DNA of 64,000 nucleotides from Semisulcospira habei (Eukaryota; Mollusca; Gastropoda; Semisulcospiridae), in the NCBI GenBank assembly GCA_036245525.1, contig BTPG01000004.1, positions 209,590,825 to 209,654,824 on the forward strand. The letters are read 5' to 3'. The number at the start of each line of letters is the position of its first letter. Positions within the stretch are counted from its first letter, which is position 1. Positions 21,103 to 31,972 of this stretch are shown in pieces. Below the pieces are notes generated by a model. It was not told the origin of the DNA, did no database searches, and saw nothing but the letters and a program-made list of their open reading frames with translations. The position numbers were made by a program, and so were the translations under genes.

Positions 21103-21647
21103 TTTTCGTCTGGGGTTTTGCAGATTCCCCTTTTGAGCACACAGTACTGGATGGACAAATCCGCTCTATAAACGAATATCATCATCATCTCTCTTCCACT
21201 ATTTTCCCCCAACCCCCAACCCCCACCCCACCCCTCTCTGTCCCACCTCCCCGACCCCTCTGTCTTTCCCTCTAACCTCAGCACAATTTGTACACAGATC
21301 GATATGCTGACATCTCCCCGGGCTATTCCTGCAGCCGTACAATATTGCTCTGTGGTCTGGAGACAATGGTCACTATGGAGCGGTCTTATTGTACTATTGT
21401 AGTCCACTGATGGAAAACCCCGCTCGGAACTATCCTTTCCACATCGGCGCCAACGGGCTCACATACATTGCAGTTTCATAACCGGCTGTGATGCACTACT
21501 GATGTATTGTCTTTTATTCCATCGATATTCCCCTTTTTTTTTTGAGTGAATAATTATGTAAGCTTTGTTTTTTTTTCTTCTGTGGACTGTTTACGGTTTT
21601 TTTTTTCAGTGTAGCGCTTTTGGCACTTTTTTTTTCAGGGATGTTGC
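21103..21647. other. No gene recognised
   Basis: Non-coding: a C-rich tract near 21210-21270 and several T runs (21531-21640) before the LINE. Confidence 0.45.
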
Positions 21648-22271
21648 TCTGTATTAGATTGATTTCCGGCCTCCCTCACTCCACCATTTTCACTCTCCAA
21701 CGCGTTCAGAACAATGCTGCCCGCCTCGTCCTCAGAAAGAAAAAATCCGACCACATCACACCCCTGCTCAAACTCCTTCACTGGCTCCCCATCCCCCAAC
21801 GCATCCAATACAAAATTCTGTCTCTCTGCTACAAATCCCTGAACAACTGCGCTCCTGCCTATCTCTCCAACTTACTTCACCCCTACACACCTTCCCGCTC
21901 CCTCCGCTCTGCCTCTGACCCTCTCCGCCTCCACATCCCTCGCACCAAACTTAACACTTTCGGCCCCCGCTCCTTCTCCGTCTACGGTCCATCCACCTGG
22001 AACACTCTCCCACTCTCTCTCCGTCAGAAACACTCTCTCTCCTCCTTCCAGTCCGCCCTCAAAACTCACCTCTTTCAACAGTTTTAGCACTATATCACCA
22101 CACTCCCCACCCCAAGCTGACCGTCGTAATGTATTCCACTGTTTGTGGTACGCAAGTCATTGTCCAAAGCGTGCGCATGCGTGCGCGAGTTGTGAGTGCG
22201 CGCTTAGAGTTATAACTATTATAAGATAAGCGCATTATAAATACTGTAATTATTATTATTATTATTATTAT
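21648..22271 (+). mobile_element. L2/CR1-like LINE 3' end with intact frame
   Basis: A 5'-truncated element. The frame to the stop at 22087 reads RLISGLPHSTIFTLQRVQNN, LHWLPIPQRIQYKIL, SRSLRSASDPLRLHIPRTK, TWNTLPLSLRQ and SALKTHLFQQF, all hallmarks of the C-terminal end of L2-type reverse transcriptases. After it comes a 3' end with GCGCATTATAAATACTG and (ATT)n. It is a relative of, but not identical to, the L2-like element at 4379-8218. No clear target duplication found. The fragment lacks the catalytic core. Confidence 0.88.
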
Positions 22272-22328
22272 TTAGTGGTAGTGGTAATACTAGTGGTTGT
22301 TTTTGTTGTATTGTATTGGAATTATTAT

Positions 22329-22542
22329 TTAACTCATTGAGTCCTGACGCACAACAACAGGAGATGGGTCGACCATGATAATTCAAGGGTAGTGTCAGAT
22401 TAGCTTGGCGCCTGTCGGCGCCAAGCTAATCTGGCACTGCCCTTGAATTATCATGGTCGATCCATCTCCTGCAACTAGTGCATAGTCATTAGATGACGCC
22501 TCCAAAATTTGGGAAACACGTCTGTCGGGCTGAATGAGTTCA
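22329..22542. mobile_element. Family A MITE, complete
   Basis: TTAACTCATTGAGTCCTGAC on the left; GGGCTGAATGAGTTCA on the right (TTAA mutated to TTCA). Stem 22367-22463 with apex CTTGGCGCCTGTCGGCGCC. Confidence 0.88.
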
Positions 22543-22609
22543 AGCATATACAGTTCATACAATGGAACCGGTTTTGAGTAACCGGTTTCCCTTGCAAGAA
22601 AACAGTCAG

Positions 22610-22826
22610 TTAACCCGTTCAGTGCTAGCTGACGCAGACTGTGTTTCTGCAATCTTCGTTAATTCAACGCACACACAAAAACCTAGATGTCCCAGCAGCA
22701 TGGACTCAAAGTGGTCTCAGCAAGAGGCATAGATCCTCATGAGCTTCTGCAACTGCGGGGGCTCATGCGGATCTATGCCTCTTGCAACTGGCACTGTGCC
22801 TCTTTTCTCGGCACTGAACGGGTTAA
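22610..22826. mobile_element. Family B MITE, complete, TTAA-bounded
   Basis: TTAACCCGTTCAGTGCTAGC and GCACTGAACGGGTTAA are inverted, and the B hairpin lies at 22720-22785. Its non-palindromic part (GATCTTCGTTAATTC-like) matches the reversed copy at 50491-50728, defining a B subfamily. Confidence 0.88.
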
Positions 22827-23039
22827 AAGACAAGTGTTCTCGCTAGAGAAGTCTTGAAGGGCGAAGTGTCTCCTGTCATGATCGACCTTCCTGTAGGTGC
22901 CTACGGCCAGCTAAATAATGGTTTTTAACCCCTTTCCTGCCACTGAACTTATATTTTGTTTCTGTAATCGTTCTTTCACCCAATGACCAAAAGCCCAAAC
23001 CGGAAAATCTACAAGGATACAAATTGGTCTTGCTGCCCT

Positions 23040-23240
23040 GGAGCTGTGACGGACCAGCTAATGAGCACTAACTTTAAGCTGTGGCGGACCAGCTCATAAG
23101 CAGCTCTGGCGGACCAGCTACTAAGCACTGCCCTCTAGGTGTGGCGGACCAGCTCATAGCACCGCCCAAGGAGCTCTAGCATACCAGCTAATAAGCACTG
23201 CCATCACGCTGTTGTGGGACCAGCTAATTGGCACCGTGCC
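23040..23240 (+). repeat. Tandem repeat of about 40 bp, five to six units
   Basis: Units contain GTGGCGGACCAGCT followed by AATAAGCACTGCC or CATAAGCA. They are degenerate, and spacing varies from about 28 to 45 bp. Confidence 0.75.
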
Positions 23241-23529
23241 GTGTGCAGGCAAAACACGGTAAGTCAATTGTTGTGAAGCGCGAGATTTTTACTGTAACGC
23301 AATGGAAATGTCGCCTTTCACAAAAATGGACTTCCTGCCTCTTGCACTGCTCTGTAGATATCACAGTCAATCCATCGCCCACAATGGCGGGGAAAGAGGT
23401 GAGCTGTTTTGATGATCATTGCGGTTCAACTCACGCACGACAAACAACACAGGGGGAAAGGACCCTTGCTGTACATCGAAAACTGCTCTTTTGCAGGACA
23501 GATAGGACAGATACGCCTTACTGATTTGT

Positions 23530-23731
23530 TTAACCCATTTACCCACGACGCACTACAGCAGGAGATGGCTCGACCATGATAATTCAAGGGTAGTGCCAGA
23601 TTAGCTTGGCGCCATCAGGCGCCAACCTAATCTGGCACTACCTTTGAATTATCATGGTCAATTCATCTCCAAGCCGTGATAGGTGACGCCTCCAAATTCT
23701 GGAAATGAGACCGTGGGGTTTAATGGGTTAA
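23530..23731. mobile_element. Family A MITE, complete, TTAA-bounded
   Basis: TTAACCCATTTACCCACGAC and GGGGTTTAATGGGTTAA flank a stem at 23570-23668. One arm has CCAACCTAATC where the other has the standard base, so this copy is not fully corrected. Confidence 0.87.
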
Positions 23732-24167
23732 ACATTTCAGGGCATTTTGGACGCTTTGTACGGCATGCTGACGCATCGAAAACATAGTTCCACGAACAAC
23801 AACCAGTCCGAACTGCACTCGCATTTACATAGGCCTTACCCAAAGTGCCACATAAGTGTATTAATTATTCACGATGCACGGTGAATATAGCGGATTATAC
23901 ACCGGATGCAGCGAATTGTCATGGGGACGTAACATTTTTTGTTGTTGTTAAATCCACATTTAATAAGCCGAGTACTTTTTATTGAAAAAATAAATATTGT
24001 CTTCACTTAGAAACAGTACATTATATCCGACGTATTGAATGATGACTGGGCGTCCAGTTTGCTGTAGTTTCAAACGCGGTTGTTTGTGTCAGACTCCGCT
24101 GTAATAGTCTGACGTTGTGTAGCCAGTATCTCAGTATTATTAGCCAGTATCTCCGTATTTTTTTTTA
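23732..24167. other. No feature recognised
   Basis: Non-coding, AT-rich. TTTTTGTTGTTGTTAAATC and similar low-complexity runs only. Confidence 0.45.
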
Positions 24168-24228
24168 TGAAAGCGATATTTTCACTGATATATATATATA
24201 TATATATATAATTAGAATATCGCTTTTC
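24168..24228. repeat. Inverted repeat with (TA)n centre
   Basis: GAAAGCGATATT and AATATCGCTTTTC flank a TA tract (24188-24211), so the microsatellite sits at the hairpin loop. Confidence 0.6.
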
Positions 24229-24231
24229 TCA

Positions 24232-24471
24232 AAATCCCCTTCACTGCCAAGAAAATAAGTGAACACGATCCAACTGCAAGAGGCATAGATCCTCATGAGC
24301 CCCCGTGACCACGGGGGCTCATGAGGATCTATGCCTCTTGCTGAGACCAGTTTGGATCCTTGTTTCTTGGACGGTGTTGGCTTCTTTACTTTTTGTCATT
24401 GAATGAACCAAGATTTCAGAAACAAAAAAATGTAAGTGCAGTGTACGTACAGTGGCAGGGAAGGGATTTAA
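24232..24471. mobile_element. Family B MITE, complete
   Basis: CCCCTTCACTGCCAAGAAAA on the left; CAGTGGCAGGGAAGGGATTTAA on the right in inverted orientation. The hairpin at about 24282-24341 has apex CCCGTGACCACGGG. The right TTAA (24468-24471) is also the start of an F element. Confidence 0.87.
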
Positions 24472-24545
24472 CACATTCGAGACGTGCTGCGTTTGGATGC
24501 GCGGTTTTGTGCCGCGTGTCGAGACGCGTCAAACCTGTCACCAAC
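24468..24545. mobile_element. Family F MITE, truncated, sharing TTAA
   Basis: TTAACACATTCGAGACGTGC, then TGCGTTTGGATGCGCGG and GAGACGCG. The left arm is present and the right arm is mostly lost. Confidence 0.65.
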
Positions 24546-24726
24546 GCCAGACCTTTCCAAGTACTAATGAACACAGACCCATTCTCATAGGACAGCTACA
24601 ATTTTCCTCTAGAAACTGATTACTGTCAATCAAACCTCATATCCAAATGCAAATTGACAGAGTAATATATTCTTGCTGCCCGAGGACTTTCGGCCTTTGC
24701 GAATCAAGGATGAAATTGAGGCCAAG

Positions 24727-24790
24727 GAGAGGCGTAGATTCTCATGAGCCCCCGCAAGCTTGCGGGGGCTCATGAGGATCTTACCTCTCG
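24727..24790. mobile_element. Family B hairpin
   Basis: GAGAGGCGTAGATTCTCATG to GAGGATCTTACCTCTC around GCAAGCTTGC. Outer ends not recognised. Confidence 0.75.
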
Positions 24791-25174
24791 AATTTGGGTG
24801 GCTGCGGTTATTGAGTGGCACTTGTCACAGCATGATCCTAGCAGACGACCGGCATAAGTGATCTCCGCATCATTAAGTTGCGTCACCTCGTTGGTGAGAT
24901 TTGTCAGCGCTGTGTGTGACGGAGTTTTTCACAGCCATCTGTCCTTCTGCATAGTCTAACGCATGCTGCCTTTCTGTGCCTCTGACCAGTATGACCCGTT
25001 GTCCATATTCAATACAGGTTGTTCATGCATCGAATTTAGGCCAGACAATGTAGGACTGGAAAGAGGGCAGTGCGTGCGATCAGGGGACATGATCGAACGA
25101 TCAGTGCAAAGACAATACGTGCGCTTAAACTGCGGCATTCGCACGCAAAACGCGAAAGAGTCTGAGGCTTTTAA

Positions 25175-25391
25175 TTAAGCCCTTCCCTGTCACCGTGCGG
25201 ACATTTTTTGTTTCTGAAATCTTGGTTCATCCAACGACCAAAAGCCAACACCGTCCAAGAAACATAGACACAAAATGGCCTCAGCAAGAGGCATAGATCC
25301 TCATGAGCCCCCGCATTCGCGGGGGCTCATGAGGATCTATGTCTCTTGCAGTTAGGTCGCGTTCACGTTTTCTCGGCAGCGAAAGGGTTTT
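25175..25391. mobile_element. Family B MITE, complete
   Basis: TTAAGCCCTTCCCTGTCACC left and CGGCAGCGAAAGGGTTTT right (TTAA mutated). The hairpin at 25284-25349 is nearly perfect. Confidence 0.88.
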
Positions 25392-25544
25392 GTCAGCTAG
25401 TGGCATATATTCTCATTATCCAGGCGTACACGGGCGGACTTAGGCTAGTCAGTTAATGATGCTGTTATCAGCACCTCCAGGTCTGCAAGCATGATCTATG
25501 GGACTGGCCCTTAGAAAAAACGAAAAAGAAAGGAAGAAACAACA

Positions 25545-25712
25545 AAACTATGACAACAGCTGCTGCAGCAACAACATCAACAGCAACTACAGCAAGTGCA
25601 GCAACAACAAAAACAACATGAACAACGGAAACAGCAACAGCAACAACAACAGCAATAACTACAGCAACAACAACAGAAACAACATCATCAACGACAACAA
25701 CATCAAGAACAG

Positions 25713-25771
<59 letters not shown>

Positions 25772-25995
25772 TACCAATAATGAAAAGTACATTCACCACG
25801 ACAAAAAATCCATAATGGCAACAGAAACAACATCAACAAGAACAGCAACAATAAGAACAACAACAACAATAATAACAGCAACGACAACAGCAGCAACAAC
25901 AGCAAGAACAGTAACACAAACAAAAACAACGATAACAACAACGATATAAACAGCAACAACGACAACATCAACAACAACAACATTGACAACAACAG
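25545..25995 (+). repeat. AAC/CAG-rich trinucleotide tract
   Basis: About 450 bp of imperfect CAA, CAG and CAT triplets, phased enough to yield Asn/Ser/Thr frames on one strand and Leu/Val frames on the other. Low complexity, not a gene. Confidence 0.9.
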
Positions 25996-26168
25996 ACTTA
26001 AAAATAGCCATTTGTAATGGAAAGTTTGGTGCGGAAGAAGTGCGCACACTTGACAGACTTTGCAGCCTTACAGAGAGGAACGAGATCCCCGCTAATGCCC
26101 AGAATGCCGCAATCTCTCCCGTCTGCTACGTGCGCAATTACAGTTTCGCTGTGAAAGATGAGACATGT

Positions 26169-26397
26169 TTAACACCTTCCCTGCCACAGGGCGTACAATT
26201 TTTTTGTTTTTGTTTTTTGCTCTTTATTCAATCAACGACCGAAAAGCCAAAACCGTCCAAGCAACGCGGACACAAATTTGTTCTCAGCAAGAGGCATAGA
26301 TCCTCATGAGCCCCCGCAGTCGCGGGGGCTCATGAGGATCTATGCCTCTTGCAGTCTGGATCGTGTTCACTGTTTTTCTCGGCAGTAAAGGGGTTAC
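26169..26397. mobile_element. Family B MITE, complete
   Basis: TTAACACCTTCCCTGCCAC left and GGCAGTAAAGGGGTTAC right, hairpin 26287-26354. The non-palindromic segment (CAACGACC...CCGTCCAAG) matches the copies at 25175, 56285 and 58170. Confidence 0.88.
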
Positions 26398-26512
26398 AAA
26401 TATCAATACAGCAGAATGTCTTACAGTCCTCTTGAATCAGTCAAGAGGGGGGAAAAAAATCTATTTTTGCGTCAAGAGTCGTGAAACGTGACGTCTGTAA
26501 GGATGTCCAGTG

Positions 26513-26590
26513 AACAAGAAGGCTTCGGCCCGAGGTCAGCTGCAGTTGGTTCCAGCACGACTGTGCGCGGGGGAACTCCGCCAAACCTCA
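26513..26590. mobile_element. Family D palindrome, partial
   Basis: AAGAAGGCTTCGGCCCGAGG, CAGCTGCAGT and GACTGTGCGCGGG fit the left and apical parts of D. The right arm is lost. Confidence 0.5.
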
Positions 26591-27189
26591 GCCCGATTAC
26601 TTTCTTTCCACTAGGTAGTGACAAGTTTGCAAGCACTGTTCCGCAGTGATAAAGATAAACGCACGCAGATTTATATATATATATAAAATCAAAACAAAGC
26701 TGAAAGTGTAGCGGATATGATTGAGCTTGAAATTCTGCAGAAAGAAAAGAAAAAAAATGTACATTTGTGCGCTTTGTAGGGTGGTATTGTGTAACGAAAA
26801 TATATTGATCTTTTCAAGAAAGTTTCGAAATCATAATTTTATGTCATACCCGTCACGTACAACTTGGCGAAAGCGAGCTGAAGGCAGTTTTACCGAAAAG
26901 ATCCTTGTGGTCTGCTACATGTCGCATTTAATAATGATGATGTCCAGATTTAAAAAGAAATTCAAGTAGCACAGCTATATAGTGCATAAAGAATGGCCCT
27001 AGAGAACTGTAAACAGTCATTGGTAGTTTTAAAAAGGTTTAGCAGTCCAAAACATAAAATACATGTTATGCTACACTTCAGTATATAAAATTTGCTGCCT
27101 TGTGTTTGTTACAAATAGCATTATGGCTTCTGAGCTTCCTTCAAAAGAAAACGAAAACCGGAGATTTACAGATACAGTGTTACACTTGG
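26591..27189. other. No gene recognised
   Basis: AT-rich, non-coding, with a short (AT)n at about 26672-26686. Open frames have no recognisable domains. Confidence 0.45.
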
Positions 27190-27808
27190 TAAAATTAATC
27201 TTAGCAATCTTCGAGAAAAATCCATACTCGCTCCAAGAATCGTGCTATTTTGACGTCGGTTGATCGTCATAATTGCGTAATCATGAAGACAAAGTGTAAA
27301 GCCCACTACCACCGTTCGCTGTTCAAAGAAACACTAATGCAACAGACGGTTACAAAACGCTACATACAGGTCTATCTATTGTTCATTTAGACACAGGACG
27401 CCACCTTAAAATCAAGAAAACTTGACATTGACTCAGCGCCGTTCTATAAACACAACGCTAATATGTACGATCAACAGCTAAAAATAGATTAAAGCGCTAA
27501 TGACTGCAGAGAGTAAACAAGCGTGATTACTCGTGTGAGTTCGCTACGCGTCCAAACTGCCGTAAAAGTTCATTACGTGTGTCGACAAGGCATAACCAAC
27601 GCAAATGGCGCTCAGTGAAATTTGTCCTCAGGTTTACGCGTAATGGTGCTAGAACAGCCTTTGTCTAAGTTTTAAGAATGTTTGGACTTCATAAGTAGAT
27701 TGCATCTACTCTTTGCAAAACTTGGCGAGGAAGCGGAAATAGTCTTAGCAGTCTTTCAGAAAAATCCATAGAAGTGCCATGAATCCTTTTATCTTGACGT
27801 CTGCTGGG
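27190..27808 (+). repeat. Dispersed repeat Q, copy 1, with internal duplication
   Basis: 27285-27650 matches 61185-61530 at many blocks (TTACAAAACGCTACATA, CCGTTCTATAAA against CCGTTTTATAAA, TCATTACGTGTGTCGACA against TCATTAGGTGTGTCGACA). In addition 27190-27265 (AATCTTCGAGAAAAATCCAT) recurs at 27725-27808 (AGTCTTTCAGAAAAATCCAT). Probably an old mobile element; no frame identified. Confidence 0.6.
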
Positions 27809-27918
27809 GTGAAACATGACTGAGCTCTTTCATTGTGAGCCAATCAGACTCTTAGACACAGCGCGCTTCCTCGGTATGACTGAGGTACAGACATTTCAGT
27901 CAGTTCCCGATACGCAGA

Positions 27919-28002
27919 AGGCTATCAGGCCGAAGTCGGTCGCAGTGGGCCCGCGCACATTCGTGCGCGCGCCCACTGCGGCCGACTCCGGCCTGATGAC
28001 CT
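27919..28002. mobile_element. Family D GC-rich palindrome
   Basis: ATCAGGCCGAAGTCGG to GACTCCGGCCTGAT, inner stem GCAGTGGGCCCGCGCAC against GTGCGCGCGCCCACTGC with one mismatch. Confidence 0.8.
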
Positions 28003-28019
28003 TTGAGCATCGGGTCAGA

Positions 28020-28820
28020 CCAGCCGTTATAGATTCTCACGAGCCCCTCCAGTCAGAGAGTCAATTTTCTTTGATCTGAATGGAACCGTCTGATGAACGT
28101 ACTGATACATTTTGTCCGTGTGAGAAGATGAGATGTAAATGAAAGAGGTTGACCCCACACCAGCACGAGACATAGATCCTCATGACCCCTGCAGTTAGAC
28201 GCTTTTAGTCGTGTGTTACGTACTTGCAGTGTCGAGCAGAGAGATGTTTATCGCGGCTACAATGAGACAGATCATTACCAGAAATACGTGTAGATTAATT
28301 TTCGTAACGCGATGAAGTTGTAGGGGCGTATGAGACTCTGTGCCTATTGCCTGATGCTAGTCTCAGGCATACATGCCTGACTGCGGCTGCGAAGGCTCAC
28401 GAGAATCTATGCCTGGTGCAGATTGAAAGTGTCTGACGGCAGGACTTAATACGTGTCTGTCTGACACCCTGTGTGTCTATCGTTCTATGTCTTTGTCAGT
28501 CTGGGTCTTTGCGTTGACTCTCTTGGCCAGTGCCATCCTTCCGGAGGCACAGATCCTCATGAGCCCCCGCAGAAAGCGGGGGCTTATAGGATCTAAGAAT
28601 CTTGCTGGTGTCAATTTTACATGAGTGTTTCCTGGTGAGAGGTCTTCATTGTCAATCTTGCCCTTTCCACAATGGACTCTGCGACATCTGTATATAGGTT
28701 CTATGTTGTCACTTCACGTTGTTATCTGGCGAACGTTTTTTATTTTCTCTCTGCAAGATCTATAGAGCCTCATGAGCCTCTTTGGACTTCGGGAGCTCAT
28801 GCAAATCAGCGCTTCTCGCT
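28020..28820. mobile_element. Cluster of degenerate family B hairpins
   Basis: Five decayed B units in 800 bp: near 28027, 28165, 28326-28420, 28539-28607 (GCACAGATCCTCATGAG to GGATCTAAGAATCTTGC) and 28751-28820. Spacing of 150-250 bp suggests whole elements side by side, or a decayed tandem array. Confidence 0.65.
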
Positions 28821-28916
28821 TACCCCAGATGATGACCCGACAATCTAAACCCTTGTCTTCTTGACCCGCACGGAGGCAGAATGGGCGGGACAAGAAAAAG
28901 TCAGGAATAAATTTAT

Positions 28917-29377
28917 AGGCCACGGACCACAGTGGTGTTTCCGTACTGTCCAGTCTCTTAGCCTTAGTCAATCCCAGTCATCCCCTAATTGTTCAATTCC
29001 CTAAAAAGCACTACCGCCCACCAGCTGCACATTTGCCATGCATAAAATACCAAAAAAAACAGCACATGACCCGTCTCATTTCTTGGCTATGAAACTGGTT
29101 CCTTACCAACCCCACACCCAAGCACAGCTGAAATCAGCGTGCCCCTCAAATCACTACGCCAAAGGCAACTCAACATAGGCCCACAAATGTCCACTGGATA
29201 AGCTCAGGATGGTATGAATCAAAGCACCAAACATGTCTCCTCTCAGCTAACCACAAATTTCCAGCAAATTCCCACATTCAGCCCAACTGCAAATTTTCAA
29301 ACAAGGCAAAAATTATTTTTAAAAACACGGGACCTCTTACTGCCTGAACTTCCCAATTTAAATGTATACCGTGACCT
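28917..29377. repeat. Left terminal direct repeat
   Basis: 461 bp; includes TTTAAATGTATACC near its right end, a possible TATA-like element on either strand. Identical to 31014-31474 as far as I can read. Confidence 0.9.
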
Positions 29378-31013
29378 GTCAGAGACACTTGTCCCACCTG
29401 AACACCATTCAATCTGCTATCAGTGCAACCCTTAGACAATAGCTAAGTCAAATCCAAAGTGACACCCTTGAACGTTGCTGCATCTTTAAGTTATGGCCCA
29501 TTATGTGAAGTGCCTTGATGTGGCGTTCACAACGCTGCTGACGTGTTGGATCATGCATATCTGATGCCATGAAAAACAGCCTAGATATGGTCAGAATGCC
29601 TCCAAAATTGGCATGTACATCAAGTAATATATCTGATCTTCAGAAATGTTGCATTTGAGACACAGGCACATGAAAGTGGTTTTTTTCATATTTTTCCATT
29701 GCCTACCCCCCTACTTTTTCTGTTTTTCCAAGTTTACACACGCATGCAATACAGTCAAACTGACTTCTGGTGGGCTGGACAACTTAAAACAGTTACCATG
29801 ACACTGACACTGATGAAAAATGAGCTTTCAGACCCAAGGCCATTTCCTTGTGTATCTTAGGGCAGCCCAAAAGACAACACCCAGGCATCCTCATTGACCC
29901 TGTTGTCTGGTGACAACATGCTGGAAGAGGCCTGTAACCAGCTGCCATGCCCTATGTGCTGCTGGCAATCTTTCCCTAGGCAAAAGGGGGTCATGAAACA
30001 GCTCTGCAATTTAAACATTAAGTCTATTGAGCTATCCCACAGGAAAAAGACTACACAAAACAACCAAAACTATGCTATGCGGGACACGCCGCATACACTA
30101 ATTAGTGTCTGGACTGCTGATTTAGGAGGTAGCATAGAAAAATGGTTATGTACAGTTCATTTTTATATAAAACACACTTGTCAGAGTCTCAAAACACCTC
30201 AGCTCATCTTGCAGATGTAGTAGGCATGTGTGTGCCAAACTTGTCAACACTCCTGTAAAACCCTGTACTGGTGCCTGCAACTGCTGGTCCCATAACAATG
30301 CACTCAAATGAGCTTTACTCAGTGTACAAGTGCTTGTGTTTGGCTTAGAATAGACACCAGAGACATCCCTCATGACAATTACAGCAGAATGACACCTCAG
30401 ATGCAACCAGTGTAGCAGTACCATGCAAAATAACACTTCTGCAGGTCACATTATTTTGGCCGCTTATTTCACTCTGAGGTCAGCTGTCTGATGAAATGCA
30501 CATGCTAACACTGTTTCATTGTAGTTTTTATCTTAACCTTTGACCTTAAGCCCCCAACCCCCCCCCCCCCCTCCCCTCCCCCCCCCCCCTCCCGGCCTCC
30601 AACCCAAACCCCTGCCCACCCCACCCTACACCCACCCCACACAACTTCAAAAACTGAAAGAGTGAATTTTTTTTTACGCATTTATCAAAACTGAACACCC
30701 CAAACCCCACCCCTTTCAAGGTCAAGGTCAAAGGTCACAGCTCATGGTCGAAGGAAAGACTCATGACTACCTGTAAGACAAAAAATAAATGAGCAAACAC
30801 ACTAAACCTAGCTCACAGTGCAGGTAAACAGGGTGTTGCCATGCAAAACATGCCAAAACGCCTATAAAACTGCATGCACAGCGATTTTTTGGCAAAATTT
30901 CAAATTTTTCATGATTTTTTTACTTTTCCAACTGCAACCATCCAAACTCATTGATCTGGTTACACTAAACCAGTTTCCGGTCTATGTCACATATGGCATG
31001 TGGTGCACCTGAC
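29378..31013. other. Non-coding interior of the direct-repeat element
   Basis: No frame over about 110 codons and no protease, integrase or reverse-transcriptase motifs. A run of AGGTCA half-sites lies at 30719-30737, and C-rich tracts at 30550-30600. The ends next to the repeats are themselves inverted (CCTGTCAG and CTGACAGG). Confidence 0.6.
30719..30737 (+). promoter_or_regulatory. Triple AGGTCA half-site (DR1-like)
   Basis: AGGTCA, AGGTCA, A, AGGTCA in a row. AGGTCA-A-AGGTCA is the consensus DR1 bound by RXR/HNF4/COUP-TF-type receptors. It could be chance within a low-complexity stretch. Confidence 0.3.
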
Positions 31014-31474
31014 AGGCCACGGACCACAGTGGTGTTTCCGTACTGTCCAGTCTCTTAGCCTTAGTCAATCCCAGTCATCCCCTAATTGTTCAATTCCCTA
31101 AAAAGCACTACCGCCCACCAGCTGCACATTTGCCATGCATAAAATACCAAAAAAAACAGCACATGACCCGTCTCATTTCTTGGCTATGAAACTGGTTCCT
31201 TACCAACCCCACACCCAAGCACAGCTGAAATCAGCGTGCCCCTCAAATCACTACGCCAAAGGCAACTCAACATAGGCCCACAAATGTCCACTGGATAAGC
31301 TCAGGATGGTATGAATCAAAGCACCAAACATGTCTCCTCTCAGCTAACCACAAATTTCCAGCAAATTCCCACATTCAGCCCAACTGCAAATTTTCAAACA
31401 AGGCAAAAATTATTTTTAAAAACACGGGACCTCTTACTGCCTGAACTTCCCAATTTAAATGTATACCGTGACCT
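31014..31474. repeat. Right terminal direct repeat
   Basis: Second copy of the 461-bp repeat; followed directly by the TATAG target-duplication candidate. Confidence 0.9.
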
Positions 31475-31670
31475 ATAGACACAGAGTATTCACATTTTCG
31501 ACTGTAACACATTTTTGCCAGAGACCTTTCTTGTGAGTGTTACTCCCAGAAGGTAAACGACATTTGGAAGGGAGGAGAGGCTGAGGACAGAAGATTAACA
31601 AGACTGCTTGGAGCACAGAGTGTACCGAATGTCCATTGTATGTGAAAGGATCGCGTAGATAAGAAGTACA

Positions 31671-31740
31671 TTTGAAGCGTGCTGCATTCGGATACGCGGC
31701 TGAAACCTCGTATCCGAATGCAGCACGCCTCGAATGTGTT
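31671..31740. mobile_element. Family F palindrome
   Basis: CATTTGAAGCGTGCTGCATT and CTCGTATCCGAATGCAGC arms around GCGGCTGAAACCTCG. Ends with GAATGTGTTGA, resembling the outer F terminus. Confidence 0.75.
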
Positions 31741-31763
31741 GATCTTTATATCCAACCACGTTT

Positions 31764-31764
<1 letters not shown>

Positions 31765-31848
<84 letters not shown>

Positions 31849-31972
31849 GGATGGATGGATGGATGGATGGATGGATGGATGGATGGATGGATGGATGGAT
31901 GGATGGATGGATGGATGGATGGATGGATGGGCGGGCGGGCGTGCGGGTGGATGGATGGATGGATGGATGGAA
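31765..31972 (+). repeat. (GATA)n followed by (GGAT)n microsatellite
   Basis: GATA units to about 31847, GGAT units to 31930, a GGGC/GTGC interruption, then more GGAT to 31972. Confidence 0.95.

Larger units (their letters stand above)
28919..31473. mobile_element. Non-coding element with identical 461-bp direct terminal repeats
   Basis: Two direct repeats, at 28917-29377 and 31014-31474, appear identical on base-by-base reading. They start AGGCCACGG and end CCGTGACCT. About 1.64 kb of non-coding sequence lies between them. A 5-bp repeat TATAG (28914-28918 and 31474-31478) flanks the unit and fits a target duplication. This resembles a non-autonomous LTR retroelement. However, the repeats lack TG...CA ends, and no primer-binding site or polypurine tract is evident next to them. 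The internal part has C-rich tracts (30550-30600) and no long frame. Identical repeats imply a recent event. Confidence 0.75.

Noticed and set aside
23040..23240. CRISPR-like spaced repeats
   Set aside because: Units and spacers are both degenerate and of varying length; the context is a eukaryotic genome.
28917..31474. Calling the direct-repeat element a retrovirus-like provirus
   Set aside because: No coding motif, primer-binding site, polypurine tract or TG...CA ends.
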